64,000 bases of DNA, taken from Dacryopinax spathularia. Lineage: Eukaryota; Basidiomycota; Dacrymycetes; Dacrymycetales; Dacrymycetaceae. Shown in pieces: positions 44,281 to 53,687 of this stretch (its first letter is position 1; each line of letters starts with the position of its first letter). Below the pieces are notes generated by a model, which searched no databases, had not been told where the DNA came from, and saw only the letters and a list, made by a program, of their open reading frames with translations. The stretch lies in assembly GCA_037974965.1 (NCBI GenBank), contig JBBPFI010000001.1, positions 2,728,001 to 2,792,000 on the forward strand, in the 5' to 3' direction. The translations under genes were made by a program, and so were the position numbers.

Positions 44281-47200
44281 ATGTATCCTCTCCTGACAGT
44301 TCTCATCGTCATAAAGACGGCTGTTGCTGACGTCCCCTGGTCGGCAACGCCGTTCAATCCTCTAGCCGTACCTCTGGCCGTGCGTTCCCCCTATCTGTCT
44401 TGCTGTAGGCCTTGTTTCAGGCAAGATACGAATTGAATTGACCGCTATCATATAGGGCTGGCAGGCGGAAATAACGGCGGCAAGCTCGCTGGTCAATGGC
44501 CTCAGTTCTGGAACGGAATGGTACGTCATGCTGCCAACCCGCCATCATCTGGCACTGACATGCTACTAGACTACTAGCTGGGGCGGTTACGTTCGCGTTG
44601 ATAACAGCACGTTCGTGTACATGGGACAACCTGACTCAACGACTCCTCTGGCAAAACAAATCGAGTCTAACGTAGGTGCACTGCACTGCCTTGTCCAAGC
44701 AGTCTTCGTGACATAACCAAAACCAGTTTACAGCAACCCAAAGTAGCTTCAGGCAGACTGCGGGTGACGTGACGGTGACTGTGTCATTCTTATCTCCAAT
44801 CGAACCAAACGACCTGCTTCGCCAATCTCTGCCCTTCTCATATATGTCTGTCTCCGTGGAGCCCAACGACGGCCTTAATCACTCGGTCCAAATTTACTCT
44901 GACATAACTGGGGAATGGATAACCGGCGATGCATCATGGGTCGCAAATTGGACGACCTACGTAGATGATGTTGTTACGCATCAGTTCCAGCTTCAAAATC
45001 CAGAGCCTTTCACTGAAATTAACGACCGCACGCAATATGGAGCCGCCTATTACTCCGTGGCAAGTCCTTCGCTTCGTCGAGGGCGACGGATACTAACAGC
45101 ATTTACTAGGCGACGGGTGGGACCTATCAGACGGGAGCGTATTACGACGTGCGCGCGCAGTTCCGCAGCTATGGATTCCTAAACAACACTCAAGATACGA
45201 ATTACCGCGCTGTGAACGATAGCTGGCCTATCTTTGCTCATGCTATCGACCTTGGTACAGTTTCTAGCCGGACGCAGCCCATCGTGTTTTCGGTTGGCCA
45301 CGTCAGAGACCCACTAGTTCAATATATCCTTCCGAACGCAACCATTCAACAGCGGCGCTCTTACCTTTTCAGCGCATTCGACAACGTCCTCGACGCCGTA
45401 AGTTCCCTCGGCTTTCTTAATCCGCAGGTGGTGAGAGTTCTCCAGATTTCCTTTTTTCTCGGAGATTACTCCAATGCTCTTTCATCGGCGAACGCCTTCG
45501 ATGCTCACGTTCAAAGCGATGCTAGCGCCATTTCGGACGATTACGCCTCCATTGTTGCCCTTTCTGCCCGCCAAGCTTTCGGAAGGATAGAGATCACCAT
45601 TGGAAGCAGCTCAGAAGACATCCTTGTATTCCTGAAAGAAGGAAACGTCAACACCGTGGATGTGCTCTTCGCTGCCTACCCGATCTTCCTGTACACGAAT
45701 CCGGCCCTGGCCGCATACTTGCTGGAACCGCTTCTCCAGTACCAAGCTTCTGGCCAATACCCAAGACCTTGGGCCGTCCATGACATGGGAACTCAGTATC
45801 CGAACGCCATGGGCCACAACGACGACAGTGGGACGTCAATGCCGGTGGAGGAGAGTGGCAACATGGTCATAATGACTGCAGCATATGTGAAATTCACGTG
45901 AGCGAGCACCGGAAGTCAAGCAACTCCGCAGTGTACTGAACTTGGGCAGGGGCAACACATCGCTCGCGTCCACCTATTACAGCTTGTTACAGCAGTGGAC
46001 GTCCTATCTCATAACAAACTGTCTGACGCCGGCAATCCAGTCAGGATGATATTCAATGGTGCATTCAGTCGCTGATTCTCGGTACAGATATTCCACGGAT
46101 GAGTTTGCTGGAATGTTGGCGAACCAGACAAATCTAGCCATAAAAGGAATCGTCGGTATCGCTGCTATGGCACAAATGGCGGCAGCGCTAGGGAAGACTG
46201 CGGATGCACAGAACTACTCCGTAAGTTGCCTTGTTTCAGCAGAGACAAGAGCTCATCGTATCCAAGTCTATAGCCCAGTCGTATGCGGCTCAGCTCCCCG
46301 GGCTGGCTACCTCCAAAGATGGAAGCCATCTCGTCCTGTCTTACGGGAATGACTCATCCTGGGGAATCACCTACAATCTCTATGCGGACAGATTGCTCGG
46401 AACTAACGTTTTCCCGGAGTCTCTCTATGAAATGCAAACAGCTTGGTACCCGATAGTGTCTCGTAAGCCCTAAGGCTCTCAACACCTCTGTGCTTGTGCT
46501 GATGGCGAGTTACAGAGAGCTATGGCGTGGTGAGTGGAATTCACCTACCGGCTTTTGTCAACCTCATAATCCCGTGGCAGCCTTTGGATACACGAAATTT
46601 GTACACCAAAACGGGTATGTTCGATCGCACCTCTTCCAGTTAGGAAGTCACTGAGCAGGGTGTATCGAGATTGGGAGATCATCATGTCAGCGGCTGTCAC
46701 GTCGAACTCGACTCGCGATCTTTTCATCGACAGCGTCGCAGCTTTCCAGAAGGCGGGCTTGACCAATGAACCTTTTCCGGATGTGTACGACACAAACACG
46801 GGAAATGAAGACGTTATCCAGTTTCGTGGACGGTAAGGCTCTACCTAAGACTGACCGCGTACTTTGCTGATCACGGGTGAAGCCCCGTTGTTGGGGGTCA
46901 TTTTGCACGTTTGGTCTTAAGCAGAAACGACCCCGTGCTTAACAGTACGGGCACGAGCGGCGGCCCTACCACCAACGCAACCATCGGCGGCACGCCAAAC
47001 GGCGACCTTTCGAAAGGTGCAGTCGCCGGCATTGTGCTCGGCGCAGTATTCGTTGTTGGACTCCCCGTCCTCTTTGCTTGGCGGCGGAACTCTCGCTCTA
47101 GGGAGCTAAGGCGGCACCCGGAGAATACCGGTCAAGCCGTATTTAGGCAGGTCAACCCTGATAGTACGCGGCCCCCTCAGGAGCCCACGCCGTTCATTGC

Positions 47201-47459
47201 TCCTCATGCAGGAGCACCAGACAGAGTGGATCAGGGGAACGGTAAGGCTGAGAGAACGAACAGCAGTTCTTCAGGCATCCAACGGTCACCTGCAGAAAGA
47301 GCCCGAGAAGGAAGAGCACCAGGCCCTTCCGTCGATGACCCGGCCCTGGCACAACGGCTCCTGCACAATGCTGCAACGGTGGATCTGGTGACAATCCTGA
47401 ATCATCGGCTGAGGAGAGAGCAGGCAGATAACGTCGAGGATCCCCCGGAGTACGCTTAG
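44281..47459 (+). CDS. Cluster gene D: GtaA-type glutaminase with C-terminal transmembrane helix and PPxY tail
   Basis: GtaA-family glutaminases (DUF5127/DUF4965/DUF1793 architecture) hydrolyse extracellular glutamine to glutamate. Thirteen exons (44281-44404, 44456-44520, 44570-44671, 44727-45059, 45110-45397, 45446-45897, 45950-46039, 46088-46220, 46267-46462, 46516-46529, 46581-46614, 46670-46832, 46883-47459) give 856 residues. A signal peptide (MYPLLTVLIVIKTAVA) precedes PFNPLAVPLAVRSPYLSCWL. Landmarks follow: VSVEPNDGLNHSVQIYSDI, VHDMGTQYPNAMGHNDD, MPVEESGNMVIM, YGVPLDTRNLYTKTDWE and GGHFARLVL. After the catalytic end come an Asn/Thr/Gly-rich stalk, one helix (about 711-731, AVAGIVLGAVFVVGLPVLFAW), and a tail like that of gene B: QEPTPFIAPH, then NAATVDLVTILNHRLRREQ, ADNVEDPPEYA. 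Exon 10 is 14 nt and intron 45060-45109 has a GCAAGT donor. The intron at 45398-45445 is in frame and may be retained. Confidence 0.88.
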
Positions 47460-48448
47460 ACGATACCGGTAAAGCTGTGTTGGCGAGCTGGTAGCGCCGT
47501 TCTGGAAAAACCTGTTCCTCTCTACAACGTAATACTCCTTTATTGTTCCCTTCCGGTAGCATGCCACCCTGATTATTGTCGCTCTCGGAGTGTTAGGTCG
47601 CCGATCGGACGCAATTCGTCGAGAGCTCCGCCCAATCGGCTGATCTGTAAGATATATACGCATTAATTTCTGAAGAGAACACAACAAATCTATCGAGCGA
47701 GCCCTAGCCCAAAGCCGGAACAAAAGGCTACAGCGAGCGGGCTAACACGCCAGCTAATAAGACAGCAGAAAAGAAGAAAGATGGAGGATTCTCAAGATTG
47801 AAGAAAGTGGGCATTCACGTGCCAGCACTTCGCCGTCCACGAAACACAGAGTGAAGAGGCGAGAATGAAACACAAGCGAGAGATGTAGCGGGTAGCCGAT
47901 GCCAGAGGGAGGCACGTATCACGGCCCCCCTTTGCTCATCCACCACGCCAGTCTTGTCTAGCAGGCCAGAAGGAGAAGGCAAAATAGGAGGACAGAAGGG
48001 AAAGAAGTCAGAGGCGGCGGAAGAGCACGTATCACGGCTCCTCCCCTGCCGCAGAGAGGGGAATAAAATACGGACAAAGAGAGAGGTTCACGTAGCACGG
48101 ATCCTCGTCCCCCACCCAAAGCAAGAGAAAAAGATAAAAGCAAGCTAGCGTCCGTCCGTCCGTTCCATTCCCGTATCCATTCCGCTCACGTTCCCTCGTT
48201 TGCCCTACTCTCTGGGAGGAAGGAGTAGGAGCGGGACCTCGGCGTTCGATTGACGTTGACGATGGAGACGAAGAGAGACGGCGCGCGCTTGCGAGAGGTG
48301 CCCCGGAGGGCGGCGCTGAGCTTTGCGCGCGAGCGCAGAGAGTATCGCTGTTTCGGACCATTAGTGACAATCCCGAAGGGTTGAGGAAGGGGAGCTCACC
48401 AAATAGCGAATTAGTTAATAGTCCATATCATATTCCGCACGAAGGAGA
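47460..48448. other. Convergent intergenic region with repeated CACGTA-CACGG boxes
   Basis: 3' flanks of gene D and of the C2H2 factor gene, about 1 kb. 47930-48140 is A/G-rich. No gene supported. Confidence 0.5.
47912..48100. repeat. Three dispersed copies of a CACGTATCACGG-type motif
   Basis: GCACGTATCACGG at 47912-47924 and 48025-48037, and a variant TCACGTAGCACGG at 48088-48100. A CACGTG hexamer lies at about 47816. Confidence 0.7.
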
Positions 48449-49951
48449 TCACTTCGTGTCCTCCCATTTCACCCTCCCGGTCTCCCGATCCCTCTCGTCG
48501 CAGACACAGCCGCTCTTCATCCCCTTCACCCATCCACGTCCGCAGCCATCACACCAAACCTTCTCGCTCCCCCCCGCTCCCCCAGCACCAGCAGCAGCGG
48601 CCAACTCGCCGCTCCCGGCCCGCTCACCACTACCTCCTCGCTCGGAGATCGCCCCGCCTCGCTCACTTCCCCTCTCGCCCTTTTCGTGCACTGACCCGAC
48701 GTGCCGCCCCAAGTCGTGTTTTCGAGAAAACCCGCGCCCGCAGCTCGCATAAGGACACTTGTACGGCTTCGGCCGCTGAGGGTCGTGTGTCGCTATATGC
48801 GTCTTGAGATTGTACGCCCTAGCAAACGCGCGCGGGCAATGCGGACACTGATGTTTCTTCTCGCCCGCATCGGGGCCTTCGCCCGTCATGCCGTTGTAGA
48901 TGCTCCCCGTGCCGTTGGACATCACGCTCGCCGTGGAGAACCCGTTGACCAGGGAAGAGGGCGCGACGGAAGAGAGGTTCGTACCGCCGTATGCTGACCG
49001 CGGGGCGGAGAGGCCAAAATGACTCATATCAAGCTCCTCGGGGAGCGTGTTGATTGCGTAGGTTGGACTGCCCGGGTTCTGGAAGATGGAGGGTTGCTGC
49101 TGTTGAGCGGATTGTTGGCCGGCGTTGGACACGTAGGCGCTGGTCTCGGAGTAGACGGAATGCGTCTCGTCGTGTCCGCTGTAGACGGAGAACGTGGGCA
49201 CCGCGCGGGGGAAATTGAACGCCGATCCAGTGGTATTAAAGTACGTTGATCCGTGCACCGAGCCTTGGTACGCTTGCGGTTGTTGCTGCAGGGGTTGGGA
49301 ACCGAACAGCTGAGTAGAGAAGGGTACGGAGTTGGCAGACGCTTGGGAGAACCCGCCGAGGTCGAGTGAGTAGTGCGAGCCCGCGTGGGACGGGACGCCG
49401 ATCGCGCCTTCGAGCTGCTGCCACGCGCTGGGAGCGACGTTAGTGGCCTCAGCAAGGATCTGCTCGATATCCTGCGCGAAGAAATCTGCTTCTGCCGCGC
49501 CTTGCGTTCCGCCGCTGTTCGTCGTAGTGAGACCGGGCGTGGTCTGGGAGAGGTCGTACCCGGTGGAGGAAGCGAACCCGCTCGAGTTGAGCGCGTCGAA
49601 CGCTGCGTCCAGAGCGAGTGCGCTGCTCTGCGTCTCGCTGATCCCGCCTTGGCCTAGTCCTGTGCCCGTGCCCGTGCCGGTTGTACCACCGGTGCCAGCC
49701 GCACCAGGAGCAGAGAGTTGATCAGGCGAGTTAAGCGCAAGCGAAGCCCAGAACTCGTCGTCGGTCGTGAACGTCGAATAAGGGTTAGAGGAATACTGGC
49801 CCTGTGTGTATTGGGTCGTGCTCGCCGACCCCGACCCGGGCTGAGGTGACTCGGAGGAGGAGGATGCGTGGCCTGTGCTGCCGGGTGTGCCGGCTGCGGG
49901 AGGGGAGGGCGCTACGCCGTTGGCGGTTGGATGGGGGGCGGAGGGATGCAT
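48449..49951 (-). CDS. C2H2 zinc-finger transcription factor
   Basis: A nuclear DNA-binding regulator encoded by one 500-residue intronless frame. The N-terminal 370 residues are low-complexity, rich in Ser, Thr, Gly and Gln with poly-Gln runs (QPLQQQPQ, QQSAQQQQP), as expected of an activation region. The C-terminal part has two adjacent fingers: CPHCPRAFARAYNLKTHIATH, with its linker DPQRPKPYK, and CPYASCGRGFSRKHDLGRHVGSVH. The pair YNLKTH then RKHDLGRH resembles fungal factors of the Crz1 type, but the linker is not the classic TGEKP/THTDERP and orthology is uncertain. A third incomplete Cys-rich segment (CDGCGRGWVKGMKSGC) follows a Ser/Gly/Glu-rich insert. ATG 49951 is the first in the frame; upstream in-frame codons contain no ATG. 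Its target genes cannot be read from the window. Confidence 0.85.
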   Translation of the reverse strand: MHPSAPHPTANGVAPSPPAAGTPGSTGHASSSSESPQPGSGSASTTQYTQGQYSSNPYSTFTTDDEFWASLALNSPDQLSAPGAAGTGGTTGTGTGTGLGQGGISETQSSALALDAAFDALNSSGFASSTGYDLSQTTPGLTTTNSGGTQGAAEADFFAQDIEQILAEATNVAPSAWQQLEGAIGVPSHAGSHYSLDLGGFSQASANSVPFSTQLFGSQPLQQQPQAYQGSVHGSTYFNTTGSAFNFPRAVPTFSVYSGHDETHSVYSETSAYVSNAGQQSAQQQQPSIFQNPGSPTYAINTLPEELDMSHFGLSAPRSAYGGTNLSSVAPSSLVNGFSTASVMSNGTGSIYNGMTGEGPDAGEKKHQCPHCPRAFARAYNLKTHIATHDPQRPKPYKCPYASCGRGFSRKHDLGRHVGSVHEKGERGSERGGAISERGGSGERAGSGELAAAAGAGGAGGSEKVWCDGCGRGWVKGMKSGCVCDERDRETGRVKWEDTK

Positions 49952-52788
49952 CTTTACGTGCTGTGCGAAGAGGGGCGGTATTTGTGTGTTTTTCTGACTC
50001 GGAGGGTCGGTGAGTCGCTGAGTAGGAGCGGGTGTGGATGAGTAGGACAGAAGCAAGTCCTGTTCTCTTGCGTGGGTCTCGTCCGTCTGTTGTTGGGAGA
50101 AGGGATGACGAGTCGTCGCGGCCGAAGCTGAAGTTTGGGGAACGTCTGATGGGCTGTATGACTGAGACCCACGTTGCTAGGTCTTGGTCTGGATTCGAAG
50201 GGTCGAAGGGTCGAAGTGCGAAGGGCGGGAATGAGTCACTACGGGATTCGATTGGTCGGGTTTACTGCGAGGACGTATACGTTCCTTGGAGGCGGGGGTA
50301 CGACGTAGCGGTGTGACGTGGAAGGAGGACTGAACGGGAGGAGACCCGACAACGGAGGGAGATTGGGGTTATACGTTCCCCTTGTTCGTCGCAGGATGGA
50401 ATGAGGGAATGTGCTTCTTCTCGCCGAGTCGCAACAACTCCGATACCGCGCAAAAGCTGCGCAACGCAGTCCTTCAGAAGCGCTCGCCGCCCAGGGAGGG
50501 TGATGATTGGCGAGACCGGAGGCAGGGTGAGGCGGGATTGGCTGGTTTTGCTGATGGGTGATGGAGTAGAGAAGTCCGATATGACCGGCTGTCTGATTGT
50601 CGAGGAGGGGGATGGTTTGGTAATGATGGAGGAGGTGTATGCTGACGAACCCGCCTTGGCTTGGCTGGTAACACGACCAGAAAGAAGGTGCGAAGACGCA
50701 AGCGGGTTGCTGTGCCCGCGTGCTCCCTTCCTCGTGAATGTCCTTGGCCCCGTCCGGCCGTGCGTGGATGGTGGATGATGTTGGTTACGCCGTTGAGTAG
50801 GAGGCGGGATGCCGCCGGCGTCGATGTCGCAGGGGTCCAACTTGAACCGTCCGCGCGGGAGTCGACAATGCACAGCCCCGCGCCGCAGTTTCCCGCAGCG
50901 CGCGGTCAAACCGATATCGGCCCTAGTCCGGGAATGCACGCTCGCGATCTTGACCAGGCGCTGTGGGATATGGGATATGGACGAGCGAAGATTGAAGGGG
51001 GGCGGTACTGGGGATGTTTGTGGGACATGGGATATCACCACTCGGGTTTATACGTCGACAATGATCGTACATTGTTAGTCCTAACGATCTTGACAATAAT
51101 ACACAGCCCCCAACCGCGCGAGTCATCCCTACAACGCCCAACATCCTAACACCGCATCCCACGGGCGTAGGGGACTACCGCGCCCTCCCGCCTAACAACT
51201 TCCCCGTCACCCACCCCAACGGCGTCACTACCTCGCCACCACTGCTGCCGGACCGACCCATCCCCATCCCGGACCCTCCGCCTAGTGCGAGAGGGTTCGC
51301 TGCTGCGAAAGATTGACGGCGGGCTTGGGCTGCTGCTTGGGCTGCCATATGAAACATGTCAGCGATGTCCGAGCAGGTGTTGTAAGACAGAACAAAAAGA
51401 AGAAGGAAGGTGGAATGGAAAGAGGGTAGAATGCGGTAAGACCGATGGTCCTGTTGACAGTATTGTCCGCGCCCAGTGAGTCACAGAAAACTGCGCCCGC
51501 GCAGCCCTGCACGTGCACCTCCAAAATTCGCGCAGTCCAGGACCATCATCATCATCCAAGCAAGGGAAAGCAAAGCAAAGCCTATCGGTCATCAATCATC
51601 GGTCCCAGTCAGAATCCAGCGAGAAGGTGGCTAAATCCCTCGTCCGAGGTAGGACCCTGAAAAGAAGCACCCAAAAACCACAGCACTGCTGCGCACGCGC
51701 CGCGCAGGCCCGCGGCGGCGAGGTCAGGACTACGCACGACGAGCTCGTCCCTCCTCCTACGCCCTTCAGTTTCAGCGGGCGGGCGCAGCATACACGTACG
51801 TATGTGTACCCTGAGAGTTGATGGGCGCTTATCTCCGTCCCCCTTTCCCCCTTCCCGGGCCCGATCCGACCCCGTCCCGGCCATGAAGGCTGCCCGGCAG
51901 GTGCGCAGTTGGCCGATGGGCTTGGCCGGGTTGGCAATTCAATGCCAATGCCAATGCCCCTCGTTCCCCTTCCCGCTCACATTCCAGCCCTCCACCGGTC
52001 GGAATGCAAGAAAGAGCGCACGAGGGTCGGGCTGCGCTGTTTTTCTTGCGCACGGGGCGGGGTGCGTCATCCCAGGCGGGGCTTTGCGTATGATTCCCGC
52101 GCGGTTGGGTGCTTAGAGGCGATTTCTTGAGTGGGCGAATCAGGTACCCGGAAGGCTAGTCAGAGAGCTTCTGTAGAGGGCTGATGATGTGAGGCGCTGC
52201 GCTTGGTGACGTCCTCGCGGCATTTTCTTGAAACTTGAGGGGGTTGATTGGCCCGTCCGTCAGGGCACGCACTGGCTTGGCGTGTCGTCCTCTGAGGAAC
52301 GAGAGCGCAGAGAGCGCAGCCAGAAGAAGTAATCCAACTTTGTCGAATCAATTCCCTCTCCAGGAGGAAGACACGGAGGTACGGCTCGTCGTACGACATC
52401 TGACCGCCTCGTACTCGGACGTACGGAGCAGAGTCGTCAGAGCGCAGTTTTGTCGCAGTTTGTTGACGAGGCGCGAGAAGTTGGAGGTTGGGGTTCAGAC
52501 CAAGACCGGGTTTGTCAGACCAAGAAAGGAGATCCAGACCAGATTATTGACTCGCCCGGACCAGAATGGGTCGACAGAAGTCGAACCTGGCCACAAGAGC
52601 AGACTTGTCCAGACCAGAGAGCAGACCAGGGACGATGAGCGGGGACTGCGCTGCGCAGGTTCGCAGCAGGTTTCATCGATGTTGAGGTCGTTTGTTGTTT
52701 CGTCCGTGTGGATAGTGTCCAGATGAAGAAAGATGTGGCAAGAAAGGAGGGAGGAAAGAGCGGAGGTAAGGAGTGGAAGAGGGCTCAC
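49952..52788. other. Long intergenic region
   Basis: About 2.8 kb between two minus-strand genes, including the promoter of the C2H2 factor. A 259-codon minus-strand frame at 50262-51041 has no family resemblance. A small minus-strand frame at 51175-51357 is listed separately. The 3' end of the AP-3 sigma transcript extends into 52500-52788. Confidence 0.4.
51175..51357 (-). CDS. Possible small protein or last exon, function unknown
   Basis: A 60-codon frame that reads like protein more than its neighbours: MFHMAAQAAAQARRQSFAA, then a Gly/Met/Ser-rich stretch and the end VVTPLGWVTGKLLGGRAR before TAG. The frame also reads back in-frame through NTCSDIAD before the ATG, so it could be the last exon of a longer spliced gene whose upstream exons I could not place. 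I recognise no family. It may equally be chance. Confidence 0.3.
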   Translation of the reverse strand: MFHMAAQAAAQARRQSFAAANPLALGGGSGMGMGRSGSSGGEVVTPLGWVTGKLLGGRAR

Positions 52789-53476
52789 CAGCTTCATGTA
52801 TCGAGTCGACGTTCGTCTCTAGCACTACACCGCCCTGCACCACTTCGGAAAGTATGGCATGTACCTATTCCGTTGTAAGTATTCCCGTATCGCCTAGCGC
52901 ACAGCATTCGGCCCGAGGGGACGACAGTTATAGAGCTCACCTCGTCAAAATGAAATACCAGATCAAGCTCGCATACATTCTCAAATGACCTGTCTAGTGC
53001 CTCGACAAACACCTACTCAGGCTTTAGCTTTCGCACACAGGTTGCGTGAGGTCATACGCGTACCTGGATAAGATCCAGTATCCCCAGCTCACTCTCCCCC
53101 TCATCCACCACAAATACGAAATACAGCGTTGCGTAATTCCGGTAAATCACGCGGTCCTGCTCCAGCCCGGGTCCACGGGGCACCATAGCCTGATCATACG
53201 CCGCCGACGTACCAGCAGCAGCAGCCTTGTCCAGCCCTCTGCTGCCTTTCCGTACTGGTACGGGGGCGCGGGGAACGTCAAGGAAGTTGCATAGCTGAGG
53301 AGCGCGTTGCGAAACCAGGGAGAAGATCGCTTTGGGGGAGATGTGCGCGCGCTGGGAGGGAGGGACGAAGTATCTGGTCAAGCGGGGAAGGCCGTTGTTG
53401 TTGACTGTTAGTCATATTAGCTAGCACTACGACGCAAAGAGGAACCGGACGTACATATGAGCACGGCGTGGATCAT
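52789..53476 (-). CDS. APS3: AP-3 complex sigma subunit
   Basis: Small subunit of the AP-3 adaptor that sorts cargo from Golgi/endosomes to the vacuole. Exons 53476-53455, 53404-53064, 53012-52941 and 52864-52789 encode about 170 residues. The start MIHAVLIFNNNGLPRLTRYF is the sigma-3 hallmark, followed by a longer than usual Pro/Ala-rich loop, then YRNYATLYFVFVVDEGESELGILDLIQVFVEALDRSFENVCELDLVFHFDE and VVQGGVVLETNVDSIHEA, all typical of sigma chains (quoted as landmarks). The model stops at 52789 with one base of an open codon; the final exon must lie downstream. A candidate begins after the AG near 52652 and ends in TAA near 52548, but is not certain. It shares a 211-bp divergent promoter with the CSN6 gene. 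Confidence 0.85.
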
Positions 53477-53687
53477 GTTGACATGCCCGCCTCGACCTCG
53501 TCGTCCTCGAGTGGTTGTTCGCCGTCAGATCCTATCGCCCAGAGGCCTACCCTGAGCGGAGGCATCCGAACATCTCTCGTCCCAGTCCGCACACACGCGT
53601 CGATCGCCTTGCCCTCTTCCAACTCGACGTCGTTCTCCCTCTTCTGTCCTGTCCCGACGAGCCAGTGCATAGAAGGCCGAAGTAGAG
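53477..53687. promoter_or_regulatory. Compact bidirectional promoter between AP-3 sigma and CSN6
   Basis: Only 211 bp separate two divergent start codons. No clear TATA element is seen for either direction, as is usual for housekeeping genes. Confidence 0.55.

Noticed and set aside
50262-51041. 259-codon minus-strand frame upstream of the C2H2 factor
   Set aside because: Random-looking composition, overlapped by other open frames, no domain or conserved motif.
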